From an uncultured Desulfovibrionaceae bacterium (GTDB taxonomy: Bacteria > Desulfobacterota > Desulfovibrionia > Desulfovibrionales > Desulfovibrionaceae), in the NCBI GenBank assembly GCA_944324045.1, contig CALUUT010000007.1, positions 1 to 46,264 on the forward strand: 46,264 nt of DNA, in the 5' to 3' direction. Every line of letters starts with the position of its first letter. Positions within the stretch are counted from its first letter, which is position 1. Of this stretch, positions 1 through 8,260 are shown one piece after another. Both the position numbers and the translations under genes were made by a program. The notes under the pieces were generated by a model, which searched no databases, was not told where the DNA came from, and saw only the letters and a program-made list of their open reading frames with translations.

Positions 1-1365
1 GAAATTCTTGAAAAAGGCAACGGCCGCATTGAATACATCTGGGATGACATGGAAAAAGTTGCATATTTCCGCGATATTCCGGAAATGAACTGGCATGTGG
101 TGGTTGCCGTGGAGCGTGCGGACATGCTCGCTTTGTCCACAGCCATGCTCCGAAGCGATCTTGTCATTGTCGTGATTGTCGCCATAATCGTGGCGCTCAT
201 CATCTTTTTTGTGGCTCGCGACATTGCAATCGCGCTACGCGGCGGAGCGCTTTTTGCAGGTCACGTGGCCAAAGGCAATCTTGAAATTCCGACGGACATG
301 CAAAACTCGCTGGATAAAGCGGCGGCTCGCAGCGACGAAATCGGCACCTTAGCCAAAAGCATGGAAACGATGGCGGCCAATTTACGCACGCTGTTCGCAG
401 AATCCAAGCAAAAGACCGAAGATGCCCAGGCGGCCTTTGCCGATGCGCAAAAAGCCATAGCCGACGCTGATGCGGCCAGAAAAATGGCGGAAAACGCCCG
501 CCGTGAAGGAATGCTTGCCGCGGCTGGTCATCTTGAAGAAATCGTCAATGCAATTTCTGCAGCGGCCGACAGCCTTTCCGCGCAGATCACGCAATGCAGT
601 CATGGCGCTGAAGAACAGGCGGCCCGGGCCGCCGAAACCGCGACAGCCATGGAAGAGATGAATTCCACAGTCGCCGAGGTTGCGCGAAATGCGTCCTCTG
701 CATCGGAAATATCAAGCCGGACCAGAGAAAAGGCCATTGAAGGCTCAAACATTGTGGAAAAGGCCGTGAACAGCATCCGCGACGTACAAAACCAGTCCCT
801 GTCGCTTAAGGGCGATATGGAAACCCTTTCGGAGCATGCGCGTTCCATCAGCCGAATCATGGGCGTCATTTCCGATATTGCGGATCAGACCAATCTTCTG
901 GCCTTAAACGCCGCCATTGAAGCGGCGCGCGCCGGAGAAGCGGGACGCGGCTTTGCCGTTGTCGCCGACGAAGTCCGGAAGCTTGCGGAAAAAACCATGG
1001 CGTCCACCAACGACGTGGCCCAGGCCATAAAAGCCATTCAGGACAGCGCGACCAAGAGTTCTCACCAGGTTGACACCGCGGTCAACAGCATTGACGAAGC
1101 CACGCAGTTCGCCGCCGAATCCGGCAATGCCCTGGCTGATATTGTGGATATGGCCGACAATACCGCAGATCAGGTTCGAGCCATTGCCACAGCCTCTGAA
1201 GAGCAGTCTGCAACCTCTGAAGAAATCAACAAGGCCGTGACCCATGTCAACGTCATTGCCGGCGAGTCCGCCAAGGCCATGGAAGACGCAAGCAAAGCCG
1301 TAAGCGAACTTGCGCGACAGGCGCAGACCCTGAATGATCTTATTGAAGACATGAAACGCGGCTAG
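1..1365 (+). CDS. Methyl-accepting chemotaxis protein, 5' end cut by window
   Basis: The reading frame is open from base 1, so the gene begins before the window; 454 residues are visible. The first ~35 residues look like the end of an extracellular dCache-type sensor domain. One membrane segment follows (~residues 54-71, rich in V and I), then a HAMP-like linker and a long coiled coil. The hallmark is the signalling hairpin at about residues 280-340, with the near-invariant stretches [19 protein letters not shown] and [14 protein letters not shown], which contact CheA/CheW. The protein should relay ligand binding across the inner membrane to the flagellar motor. No CheR-tethering pentapeptide is seen at the C-terminus, which ends LIEDMKRG. 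The ligand cannot be guessed because most of the sensor is outside the window. A strong terminator follows. Confidence 0.95.
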   Translation, partial: EILEKGNGRIEYIWDDMEKVAYFRDIPEMNWHVVVAVERADMLALSTAMLRSDLVIVVIVAIIVALIIFFVARDIAIALRGGALFAGHVAKGNLEIPTDMQNSLDKAAARSDEIGTLAKSMETMAANLRTLFAESKQKTEDAQAAFADAQKAIADADAARKMAENARREGMLAAAGHLEEIVNAISAAADSLSAQITQCSHGAEEQAARAAETATAMEEMNSTVAEVARNASSASEISSRTREKAIEGSNIVEKAVNSIRDVQNQSLSLKGDMETLSEHARSISRIMGVISDIADQTNLLALNAAIEAARAGEAGRGFAVVADEVRKLAEKTMASTNDVAQAIKAIQDSATKSSHQVDTAVNSIDEATQFAAESGNALADIVDMADNTADQVRAIATASEEQSATSEEINKAVTHVNVIAGESAKAMEDASKAVSELARQAQTLNDLIEDMKRG

Positions 1366-1392
1366 AGCGCCCTTGTCTTTCCCTGCTTGCCC

Positions 1393-1424
1393 AAAAAGCC
1401 GCGGACCATGTCCGCGGCTTTTTT
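1393..1424. terminator. Rho-independent terminator after the chemoreceptor gene
   Basis: A perfect 10-base stem (1397-1406 with 1410-1419), a 3-base loop, five A before it and six T after it. It can act on both strands, between the convergent chemoreceptor and fliM genes. Confidence 0.9.
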
Positions 1425-1457
1425 CTCAGGCTTCCTTAATGGCGCGCTTACGCAAAG

Positions 1458-1494
1458 ATGCGGCCGCGCAAGCATTTCCCCCGCGCGGCCGCAT
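1458..1494. repeat. GC-rich 12-base inverted repeat between convergent genes
   Basis: Arms 1458-1469 and 1483-1492/1494 are perfectly complementary (ATGCGGCCGCGC and its complement) around a 13-base loop. Only short T runs flank it, so it may be a secondary terminator for either gene or an mRNA-stabilising hairpin. The rest of the 1366-1653 gap shows nothing else convincing. Confidence 0.55.
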
Positions 1495-1653
1495 AATCTT
1501 TTCCCTCTGGAAGGAATTGACCGCATACAGGCCTTTTTGTCAAAATTTTGTCTCCGGGCAGACTTCGCTCCCCAGCGACAACACCCTAAAACAATCGCCA
1601 ATAATGCAGCATGCGCGTTTTGCGCATGAAAAGCAAAGGATGCGGCAAAAATC

Positions 1654-2634
1654 TTACGTATAGCGAGGTTCTTCTTCTTTAATGATCTGAAAGGCCTTGT
1701 TGCCTTTGACAGTGCCGCAGATGCCGGAAAATTTTTTGACGCCCGCGACCGTGCATTCAAGAAGCGCATCCACATCCGTATCCAGAAGCAACACATCCCC
1801 CACCTGGAGCCGCAGCAACTGATTGCCGGTAATCTGGGCGTCTCCGAAATGCACCTTCAATTCAACCGGCGTCTCCATCAGCCTTTCCTTCAACCGCCCG
1901 ACCCAGGCATGGTCCACCTCAAGCCGTTCCGTCTGAAAGCTTGCATGCAACTTGGAACGGATGGGTTCAATTGTGGCATAGGGCAGACAGATCACAAGCG
2001 AACCAATGGCGCTTTCCAGCTCCACTTCAAACGTGATGACCACAACCACGTCGCTTGGCGGAACAATAGCCGCGAATTGAGGATTGATTTCCGAACGGAT
2101 CAGTTCAAGGTTGACTTCATGCACAGGCCGCCACGATTCTTCCATGTTGGTGAGCACAATGCGAATGACCCGTTCCACAATGGCCTGCTCGATGCGCGTA
2201 AATTCCCGTCCCTCAATCTTGGGTTGCGAGCCCTGGCCGCCAAAAAAATTTTCCACAAGCGAAAAAACCAGACGCGCGTCAACCACGCACAGCGCATTGC
2301 CGCGCAACGGCTCCATCTTGAAAATATTGATGCTTGCAGGCACGGGCAAAGCGCGCATGAAATCCCCGAATTTAGTCATGTCTATCGAAATGGGGTTCAA
2401 CTCCACGCGCTTGCGCACGGCATTGGACAGGGCATTTGTGCAAAGACGCGCAAAACGGTCGTTAACTATTTCAAGAACCGGCATTCGACCGCGGATGATG
2501 CGATCCTGGTTTGTAAGATCAAAAGGAACAATCCCCGAATCATCCGCGGGAATATCGACATCATTTGTCAGTTCCCCGCCGGAAAGCCCGCGCAGCAGGG
2601 CGTCCACTTCGTCCTGAGCAAGAATTTTATTCAT
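1654..2634 (-). CDS. fliM: Flagellar motor switch protein FliM
   Basis: 326 residues, a normal FliM length. FliM forms the middle of the cytoplasmic C-ring, binds phosphorylated CheY and joins FliG to FliN to set rotation direction. The N-terminus carries the CheY-P binding peptide (AQDEVDALLRG). The middle domain follows (DRIIRGRMPVLEIVNDRFAR onward), and the C-terminal ~70 residues form the FliN-like surface (VGDVLLLDTDVDALLECTVAG). The start at 2634 was chosen because MNKILAQDEVDALL is the conserved N-terminus and a GGGGG ribosome site precedes it. The frame is open further upstream, but that extension has no family features. A 23-codon ORF with a perfect ribosome site lies just upstream on the same strand. 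Confidence 0.96.
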   Translation of the reverse strand: MNKILAQDEVDALLRGLSGGELTNDVDIPADDSGIVPFDLTNQDRIIRGRMPVLEIVNDRFARLCTNALSNAVRKRVELNPISIDMTKFGDFMRALPVPASINIFKMEPLRGNALCVVDARLVFSLVENFFGGQGSQPKIEGREFTRIEQAIVERVIRIVLTNMEESWRPVHEVNLELIRSEINPQFAAIVPPSDVVVVITFEVELESAIGSLVICLPYATIEPIRSKLHASFQTERLEVDHAWVGRLKERLMETPVELKVHFGDAQITGNQLLRLQVGDVLLLDTDVDALLECTVAGVKKFSGICGTVKGNKAFQIIKEEEPRYT

Positions 2635-2692
2635 AATCCCCCAACCTTGGCGATAACGCATGACGCCGGCATGCCCCAAAACCCGGCCTGGG

Positions 2693-2764
2693 TCAAAAAA
2701 CGGACGTTTCCATCCGGCGGCATGCCTGTTGTCCGGCATTATGCAAATTCAATGCCGAAAACAT
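2693..2764 (-). CDS. Possible 23-residue leader ORF upstream of fliM
   Basis: An ATG at 2764 is preceded by AGGAGG at five bases spacing, the best ribosome site in this neighbourhood. It opens a 23-codon frame (MFSALNLHNAGQQACRRM, then ETSVF) ending in TGA, 58 bases before the fliM start. No family is recognised. It could be a translated leader, a small protein, or a chance ORF behind a real ribosome site. Its strong site contrasts with the weaker one of fliM. Confidence 0.35.
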   Translation of the reverse strand: MFSALNLHNAGQQACRRMETSVF

Positions 2765-2801
2765 ACTTTCCTCCTATCCTTTTTTTTGTCATGATGCGCT
2801 C

Positions 2802-4457
2802 ATGAACGCCGTATCTTCCAATTTCCCGCCAGACTCGACTCTGTCCGTGCTCGACCGTCATGGCGCGATACACGCCATTCCGGTTGTTCCAGGGCAAAGC
2901 GTCGCCCGCCTTGTATACACAAGCGGGCTTTTTGAACCGCCGCCTCTGTGCAACGGCCTTGGCCGTTGCGGCCGTTGCGCAATGCGATTTACATCCATGA
3001 TCCCGCCGCCTTCCCTAGACGAACAGCATATTCTCGGACCCGAACGCATTGCAGCCGGGTTCCGGCTCGCATGTCGCCATACGGCATTGCCCGGCATGAA
3101 CGTCGAAACAGACGCGTTGCCTATTGCGGATACAAAGGCGTTCCAGGATGCGCATTCCATCCCAGGACGGGGAACGCCGCCGCGCGCGCAAACCGCCGCA
3201 TGCCCTTTGGCGCGCCTGGCCGTAGACCTTGGAACAACCTCCCTGCAATGGAGCGCGCTCTATAAAGAGCCCCAAACAGACGAATGGCGCGTGCGCGCGT
3301 CCGGCGCCATGATGAATCCGCAAATGGGATTCGGCGCGGATGTCATGTCGCGCATAGCCGCGGCCCTTGTCCCCCAAAATCGAGACAGGATGCGCGCGCT
3401 GACGGTTGCGGCGCTCAATCGGATTCTCTCTGCTCTCCCCACGGCGCACGACGCCCGGCCGCAGATCGAAGAATGGTGCGTGGCCGCAAACCCGGCCATG
3501 ACCGGAACCCTGCTTTGTTTCGACATGTCCGGACTTGCGGCCGCTCCATACAAACTCCCCTATGCGGGAAACCGCGAAGAACATATTGACGGACTCGCGG
3601 CGCCGGTCTATTTCCCGGCCCAGGCTTCGCCGTTTGTGGGCGGGGATATAAGCGCCGGCATCGCCGACCTGCTCGACAGACTGCCGGACCGGGAATTTCC
3701 TTTTCTGTATGCGGACATGGGCACAAACGGCGAATTCGTACTGGCTCTGTCGCGTGAACTCTCCTTCAGCGCAAGCGTGCCCATGGGGCCTGCGCTTGAA
3801 GGCATCGGACTTGCCCATGGGCGGGCCGCAACAAAAGACGCCCCCAGGACAATCACGGCCTTTTCTCTGACGCCATCCGGGATTGAAGCCGTATGCGCAG
3901 CTCCACCTCTTGGCATCAGCGGAACAGGATATCTGTCGCTTGTGCATTGTCTTTTACGGGCGGGACTTCTGGACCGCGACGGGCGTTTTATTCGAAATCC
4001 CGCTTCTCCGCTTGGGGCCCGCCTTGCGCGTCAGGGCCTGACGGACGCCCAGGATGGGCCGGCTTTTCTGCTGGGAGACGGCCTTGCGCTGTACGCCCGG
4101 GATATTGAAGAGATGTTGAAGGTCAAAGCCGCATTCAGCCTTGCTGTGACCCGCCTGCTTGATGCGGCCGGGATTGAAGCGTCCGCGGTGCGCGGCTGGC
4201 ATGCGGCCGGCGCCATGGGGTCGCATGTAAACCCCGCGGATATTGAAGCCCTTGGCTTTCTTCCGCCCGGCGCGGGACTGCGCTTTCACGCGCGCGGCGA
4301 CATGGCCTTGCGCGGCGCGCAGAATATGCTTGGAAAACGCGCTGAATACTACCGGGAAACTGCCGCCCGCTGGGCCCAACGCACCCGGCTTGTGGAACTG
4401 ACCGCGCGTCCGGAAATGCTTGCGGACTTCGCCCGGCGCATGCGTTTTGCTTTCTGA
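2802..4457 (+). CDS. RACo-like ferredoxin/ASKHA protein (DUF4445), corrinoid-protein reactivator
   Basis: 551 residues. The N-terminal ~100 residues are a plant-type [2Fe-2S] ferredoxin domain with C50, C56, C59 and C91 (C-x5-C-x2-C-x31-C). From ~residue 137 comes an ASKHA-type ATP-binding fold, with LAVDLGTTSLQWSAL as the phosphate-1-like loop and later glycine-rich motifs (FVGGDISAG, DMGTNGEF). This layout is that of RACo/RamA reductive activators, which use ATP to drive low-potential reduction of oxidised cob(II)alamin in corrinoid methyltransferases. The family assignment is firm. The partner is unknown because no corrinoid protein or methyltransferase is adjacent. The protein should be cytoplasmic. 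The ATG at 2802 has no clear ribosome site, so the start is slightly uncertain. Confidence 0.85.
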   Translation: MNAVSSNFPPDSTLSVLDRHGAIHAIPVVPGQSVARLVYTSGLFEPPPLCNGLGRCGRCAMRFTSMIPPPSLDEQHILGPERIAAGFRLACRHTALPGMNVETDALPIADTKAFQDAHSIPGRGTPPRAQTAACPLARLAVDLGTTSLQWSALYKEPQTDEWRVRASGAMMNPQMGFGADVMSRIAAALVPQNRDRMRALTVAALNRILSALPTAHDARPQIEEWCVAANPAMTGTLLCFDMSGLAAAPYKLPYAGNREEHIDGLAAPVYFPAQASPFVGGDISAGIADLLDRLPDREFPFLYADMGTNGEFVLALSRELSFSASVPMGPALEGIGLAHGRAATKDAPRTITAFSLTPSGIEAVCAAPPLGISGTGYLSLVHCLLRAGLLDRDGRFIRNPASPLGARLARQGLTDAQDGPAFLLGDGLALYARDIEEMLKVKAAFSLAVTRLLDAAGIEASAVRGWHAAGAMGSHVNPADIEALGFLPPGAGLRFHARGDMALRGAQNMLGKRAEYYRETAARWAQRTRLVELTARPEMLADFARRMRFAF

Positions 4458-4520
4458 TAAAGACGCCTGAACCCCGCGCAAGGGAAATGATATTTTTTAC
4501 TGCAAGCGAATACACGAACT

Positions 4521-4537
4521 CGCCGCTAAAAGCGGCG
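4521..4537. repeat. Short perfect hairpin CGCCGCT-AAA-AGCGGCG
   Basis: Seven-base perfect stem with an AAA loop, 63 bases after the RACo-like stop codon and 11 bases before a TTGACA box. No T run follows. It may be a weak terminator or an operator-like site. Confidence 0.4.
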
Positions 4538-4547
4538 AAACATTCTA

Positions 4548-4577
4548 TTGACAGAAGGCAAGAGGATAACAAAATAT
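4548..4577 (+). promoter_or_regulatory. Possible sigma-70 promoter for the Rsm22-like gene
   Basis: TTGACA at 4548-4553 is a perfect -35 box. The best -10 candidate, 17-18 bases on, is AAAATA/AAATAT, which is weak. Transcription would start ~65 bases before the chosen ATG at 4652. Confidence 0.4.
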
Positions 4578-4651
4578 GTTTTCTTCTCTTTCCATTGCAT
4601 CCCATATCTCTTAACAAACGCTACATGACGCCTGTATCTGGAGTTCCTTGC

Positions 4652-5980
4652 ATGAACACGCCCGCAGCCAGACTCATTGCCCGGCCTTCTTCCGCCATGA
4701 CCGCTCTTTTGGACAGCTACGGCGAGCATTTGCGCCGCGTTTTGCCCCTTAAGGCGGCGCATTTCCGTGAGTTGCCGCGCGCAGCGGCGGATTTGTCCCG
4801 GCTTTTAACGGAAGAGCGCAAAGATATGACTCGACCGTATTGGTCCAACCCACGTTCGCTTGGCGCCTACGCCTGGTATTTTCTGCCCTGGAATCTGTAC
4901 CGGTTAAGCTGGCTTTTGCCCAATCTCAGCATGCCGCTTAAAGACGGCGACTGCGTGCTTGATATTGGTTCCGGGCCGCTTACCCTGCCCCAGGCGCTGT
5001 GGATTGCCCGACCGGACCTTAGAGACGCAAAGCTGACGTTTATATGCAGCGACATAGCCTCCCAGCCGCTGGAACTGGGGCGGGCGCTGCTTTCCGCTCT
5101 TATGGCGGTTCACTTTCCGGACCGGGAACGCATGCCCTGGACAGTCCGAACAGTGCGCGCAGGACTGGATCAGGCGCTCAGGGAAGCCGGTTGCAAGCCC
5201 AAACAAAGCGTGCAGGCATCAGACCGCGACGCGGCCGCCTCTGTGCGAAGCCGCGGAGCAAACCTGATTCTGGCCGGAAATATCTTAAATGAAATCAAAG
5301 CGCCGCGCTCCATGCCCATGGAGCTGCATATGCGCGTTTTGTCCTGGCGTCTGGCCCGGGCCCTTGCGCCCGGCGGTTATGCGTTTTTTGTGGAGCCGGG
5401 AAACCGGCTTGGCGGAAAAATCCTGAGCCTGCTGCGCAAAAACGCTTTGGAGCTTGGGTTGCGTGTTCTTGCCCCCTGCACGCATGAGGCCCCATGCCCT
5501 ATGCGCGCCCCGCGCTGCGCATTCTGGTGTCATTTCAGGCTGGACGCGAATCTTGCCCCAGACTGGCTCCATGAACTTTCCGCGCTTGCGGGCCTGAAAA
5601 AAGATTGGGCCAGTCTTTCCATGCTTATGCTGCAACGGCCGCAAAGCCTTGCGCGGCTCAGACCTGAAACGGAATTTTTCGAAGCCGGCCTTGCGGATGA
5701 GCCGGATTCCGCCGTGCGGGACGGCAACGCCGGCCAGCATCCATCCTGCCTGGACAAAAACAGACCTCTATGCGCGCGCGTGCTCTCCGAAGCGTTCAGC
5801 GTTCCCAATGCCAAGGGCCGCTGCCGCTACGCATGCACGGAATCAGGCCTGGTTCTTCTGGAGAATGCGGACGCTTTTCCTGAAAGCGTTTCAGCCGCAG
5901 TCCGACAGGCAACGCCGCCTCGCCGCGACCCAAAAACAGGAGCCCTTATATGTGAAGCCGTCCATGCAAAGCGCCCCTGA
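4652..5980 (+). CDS. Rsm22-family (METTL17-like) SAM-dependent methyltransferase-fold protein
   Basis: 442 residues from the chosen start. The central domain is a class I methyltransferase fold with SAM motif I (CVLDIGSGPLTLPQAL) and a downstream acidic strand (FICSDIAS). The C-terminal half has the Rsm22 cysteine signature CTHEAPCPM followed by CAFWCHF, with another cysteine pair in GRCRYACTES. In the mitochondrial homologues such cysteines bind a 4Fe-4S cluster and the protein assists small ribosomal subunit assembly, so a ribosome-associated role is inferred. The ATG at 4652 was chosen because GGAG lies eight bases ahead. ATG 4625 and an upstream in-frame start at 4487 lack a ribosome site and add unconserved sequence. 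The gene runs convergent to the MATE gene. Confidence 0.75.
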   Translation: MNTPAARLIARPSSAMTALLDSYGEHLRRVLPLKAAHFRELPRAAADLSRLLTEERKDMTRPYWSNPRSLGAYAWYFLPWNLYRLSWLLPNLSMPLKDGDCVLDIGSGPLTLPQALWIARPDLRDAKLTFICSDIASQPLELGRALLSALMAVHFPDRERMPWTVRTVRAGLDQALREAGCKPKQSVQASDRDAAASVRSRGANLILAGNILNEIKAPRSMPMELHMRVLSWRLARALAPGGYAFFVEPGNRLGGKILSLLRKNALELGLRVLAPCTHEAPCPMRAPRCAFWCHFRLDANLAPDWLHELSALAGLKKDWASLSMLMLQRPQSLARLRPETEFFEAGLADEPDSAVRDGNAGQHPSCLDKNRPLCARVLSEAFSVPNAKGRCRYACTESGLVLLENADAFPESVSAAVRQATPPRRDPKTGALICEAVHAKRP

Positions 5981-5988
5981 CATAAGCG

Positions 5989-6030
5989 GACAAAGTCCAG
6001 TGCCCTTTCAGGGCGCTGGCGCGCTTTGTC
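5989..6030. terminator. Long imperfect stem-loop between convergent genes
   Basis: GACAAAG (5989-5995) pairs with CTTTGTC (6024-6030). Inside, CCAGTGCCC (5997-6005) pairs with GGGCGCTGG (6011-6019) with one wobble. It spans the whole gap between the Rsm22-like and MATE genes and overlaps the MATE stop codon. There is no T run, so termination is probable but unproven. Confidence 0.5.
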
Positions 6031-7495
6031 ATATGGCCCGAAAACGCGTCCATTTGCCGCTAAAATACCGATACGCAAACAGCCCGGCCTTGACGAGCCA
6101 ATCCAGAAACATGGCCCACCATGTTCCCAAAACGCCCGTGCCCAGAAGCGTTCCCAGGACATACGCCATGACGATGCGGCAGCCGAACATGGCCGCAATC
6201 CCTACAATCATGGGATACCGTGCGTCGCCGGCGGCGCGAAACGTAATGGGCAGCGTATAAGCCAAAGGCCAGATAAAAACCATGGCTCCCATGTGCCAGA
6301 CAACCAGTTCCCAGGCAAGACCCGTGGCTTCGGACGGTAGAGAATAGGCCCTGAATATCAGGGGCAACGCCGCGAACAACAGTCCTGAAACCACAAAATG
6401 CGCCCCGTACACGATAATCAGAATTTTCCTGGTGTAGTAGCGGGCCTGCTCGTAATCGCCCGGCCCCACGCAGCGGGCAATGACCGCGGTCATACCCAGG
6501 CCCACGGCCATGCCCGGCAGCACATTGAACATGACCAGGGTGCCGGCCACGGCGTTTGCCGCAATGGCCGCCGTGCCATACGTGGCGACCAGGCCGAGCA
6601 CGGCGATGCGCCCCAGATAAAACAGCCCGTTTTCCAGACCAAAAGGAATGCCGATGCCCATAATCCGTTTGATGATATCCCAACGAAAACGATGCCGCAG
6701 CCGCCTGCTCAAATGAAGAGGCAACGCGGGATTCAGGACCAGCCACAAAATAATAACTGCCGCGGCCCAGCGCGATATCAAAGCCGATGTTGCAACTCCG
6801 GCCGTGCCGGTCTTCAGAAAATAAAGCGCCGTCGCGCTGCCCGCCACATTCAAAATGCCCATAAACAAAGAGGCCAGCATAGGCAGCCGCGAATTGCCCA
6901 TGGTGCGAAAAATGGCGGCCCCGGCATTATACAGAGCCAGGGCCGGGATGGAAAATACGGCCGTCCGCAGATACGTTTGGGCGTTTTCGCGCACATCCGG
7001 CTCAATCTGCCCGAACAGACCGTCAAGAATGATCTCTTCGCCCAAAAGCACGGCCAGCATCATGCCCAGGGCCGCAACGCCGACGAACCATACAAGTTGA
7101 TCTGCGGCCTTTCGCGCCATGGGCGTGTTCCCCCGGCCCAGGTATTGCCCGGCAATGACCGTCCCCCCGGCAGACAACGCCGCGAACAGACTGATAAAAA
7201 ACGCCATGAGAAATTCGACAAGCGACACCCCGGATACCGCGGCCTCGCCTACGGACGCGACCATAATGGATGCCGCAAGCCCCACCAGATACTCAAGCCC
7301 CTGTTCCACTGTAAGCGGAACAAACAGCCGCGCAAGATCCCTGTTGCTGAAAAAACGCGCTGCTGGCCGGCTCTTGCCGCCATTTTTGGGCGTCTTTACC
7401 GTCGCGCCCGCAGGGTCCGAAACGCTTTTCAGGGCGCATGCGCGCGACGCCGCGTCGTCCTTCAGGTTTTCTTCCGCCAATCCTGCCTGATGCAC
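6029..7495 (-). CDS. MATE-family multidrug/toxin efflux transporter
   Basis: 488 residues with about twelve hydrophobic segments in two repeated halves, typical of NorM/DinF-like exporters that move cationic drugs out in exchange for Na+ or H+. After a ~48-residue charged, soluble N-terminal extension comes the family start (LARLFVPLTVEQGLEYLVGL). Later family features are AGQYLGRGN, FRTMGNSRLPM and the second-half copy (GIGIPFGLENGLFYLG). Translation begins at GTG 7495, with AAGGA eight bases upstream. The substrate cannot be deduced. The long N-terminal extension is somewhat unusual, and a shorter internal start is possible, but no better ribosome site was seen. Confidence 0.88.
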   Translation of the reverse strand: MHQAGLAEENLKDDAASRACALKSVSDPAGATVKTPKNGGKSRPAARFFSNRDLARLFVPLTVEQGLEYLVGLAASIMVASVGEAAVSGVSLVEFLMAFFISLFAALSAGGTVIAGQYLGRGNTPMARKAADQLVWFVGVAALGMMLAVLLGEEIILDGLFGQIEPDVRENAQTYLRTAVFSIPALALYNAGAAIFRTMGNSRLPMLASLFMGILNVAGSATALYFLKTGTAGVATSALISRWAAAVIILWLVLNPALPLHLSRRLRHRFRWDIIKRIMGIGIPFGLENGLFYLGRIAVLGLVATYGTAAIAANAVAGTLVMFNVLPGMAVGLGMTAVIARCVGPGDYEQARYYTRKILIIVYGAHFVVSGLLFAALPLIFRAYSLPSEATGLAWELVVWHMGAMVFIWPLAYTLPITFRAAGDARYPMIVGIAAMFGCRIVMAYVLGTLLGTGVLGTWWAMFLDWLVKAGLFAYRYFSGKWTRFRAI

Positions 7496-7826
7496 CGTAC
7501 TTTTCCTTCAAAAGCCCATACGCCATTGACAAAAATAAAAACCACGCCGCCCGGTCCAAACAGGAATGATGCTCTGGGCTTTACAAACGACGGCAATCCT
7601 GTTCGCTCGACAAAATCAATCGGTCCAACGGCATGCAAGGCCGCCAAAACGCGCCCACTTTCTTTATTCCCTGCCTAAAACGCATGCAAGCGCTTTGTCA
7701 TGCGTTTGCACACAACAAATTTCAATCATGCCGCTTTTTGCCGCTTTCCCCACGTCTTTGCATAAAGTTTTCTCCGGACAAACCGATGAGAAAAACATCA
7801 TCATCATCTGGCGTGAGGTGTATATC
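7496..7826. other. Divergent intergenic region, 331 bases
   Basis: This separates the MATE gene from the zinc-ribbon gene. It holds a sigma-28-type promoter at 7763-7789. A TTGACA at 7526 has no matching -10 box. Nothing else was recognised, and the open frame running through it on the plus strand has no ribosome site or family features. Confidence 0.6.
7763..7789 (+). promoter_or_regulatory. Sigma-28 (FliA) type promoter
   Basis: TAAAGTTT (7763-7770) is a perfect match to the E. coli FliA -35 element. The next 11 bases are the standard spacer, and ACCGATGA (7782-7789) matches 6 of 8 bases of the -10 element GCCGATAA. The inferred start is ~30 bases before the ATG at 7827. Confidence 0.7.
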
Positions 7827-8234
7827 ATGTTGCATTATTACAGGTTCAAGGATGCGCTCTCCCTGTTTAGCGCGGGAAAATTGGAAGAGGGGCGGCGCAT
7901 CCTGCGCGAGTTGCAATCGGAATACATTTCCATGGCCGACGAATTAAACGCTCTGCGCGCCCAGGTTCAGGAATATGAAGATATTCTCTATCTTGCGCGC
8001 AATCTGATTTTCGACGGCTCCTATTACTGGCTGCTTACCGGCTCGCTGCGTCAGGGACCGTTCTGCCCTCACTGCTACGCCAAAAACGGCCTGCTGGTGC
8101 GCCTGCTTGGTGAGGACGGCGTCTTTCGCTGTCCAAACTGCCTGCGGGACATGCGCATACCCAAAAAAGAAGAAACCGCGCCCAATGCTGAAGCGGTCCA
8201 AACCCACGCCAAGATCATCCCCTTTGGCCATTAA
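7827..8234 (+). CDS. Zinc-ribbon protein of unknown function, likely in the flagellar regulon
   Basis: 135 residues; not a family I can name. The first ~60 residues are helical and charged (SAGKLEEGRRILRELQSEY), probably a short helical hairpin or coiled coil. Then a four-cysteine zinc ribbon follows, with C80-x2-C83 and C102-x2-C105 (FCPHC, RCPNC). The start at 7827 has AGGTG seven bases ahead; the frame is open upstream but lacks a ribosome site and family features. It lies 37 bases behind a sigma-28-type promoter and 26 bases ahead of the receiver/TPR gene, so both probably form one late flagellar or chemotaxis transcript. It could be an adaptor binding protein or nucleic acid; this is inference. 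Confidence 0.75.
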   Translation: MLHYYRFKDALSLFSAGKLEEGRRILRELQSEYISMADELNALRAQVQEYEDILYLARNLIFDGSYYWLLTGSLRQGPFCPHCYAKNGLLVRLLGEDGVFRCPNCLRDMRIPKKEETAPNAEAVQTHAKIIPFGH

Positions 8235-8260
8235 CGCCTTTCGCACAGGAGACGACCGGA

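Noticed and set aside
1849..2805. 318-codon plus-strand open frame opposite fliM
   Set aside because: FliM motifs on the minus strand are unambiguous; the frame is a composition artefact.
6398..7678. 426-codon plus-strand open frame opposite the MATE gene
   Set aside because: It is the mirror of a GC-rich coding gene, has no ribosome site, and shows no fold or family features.
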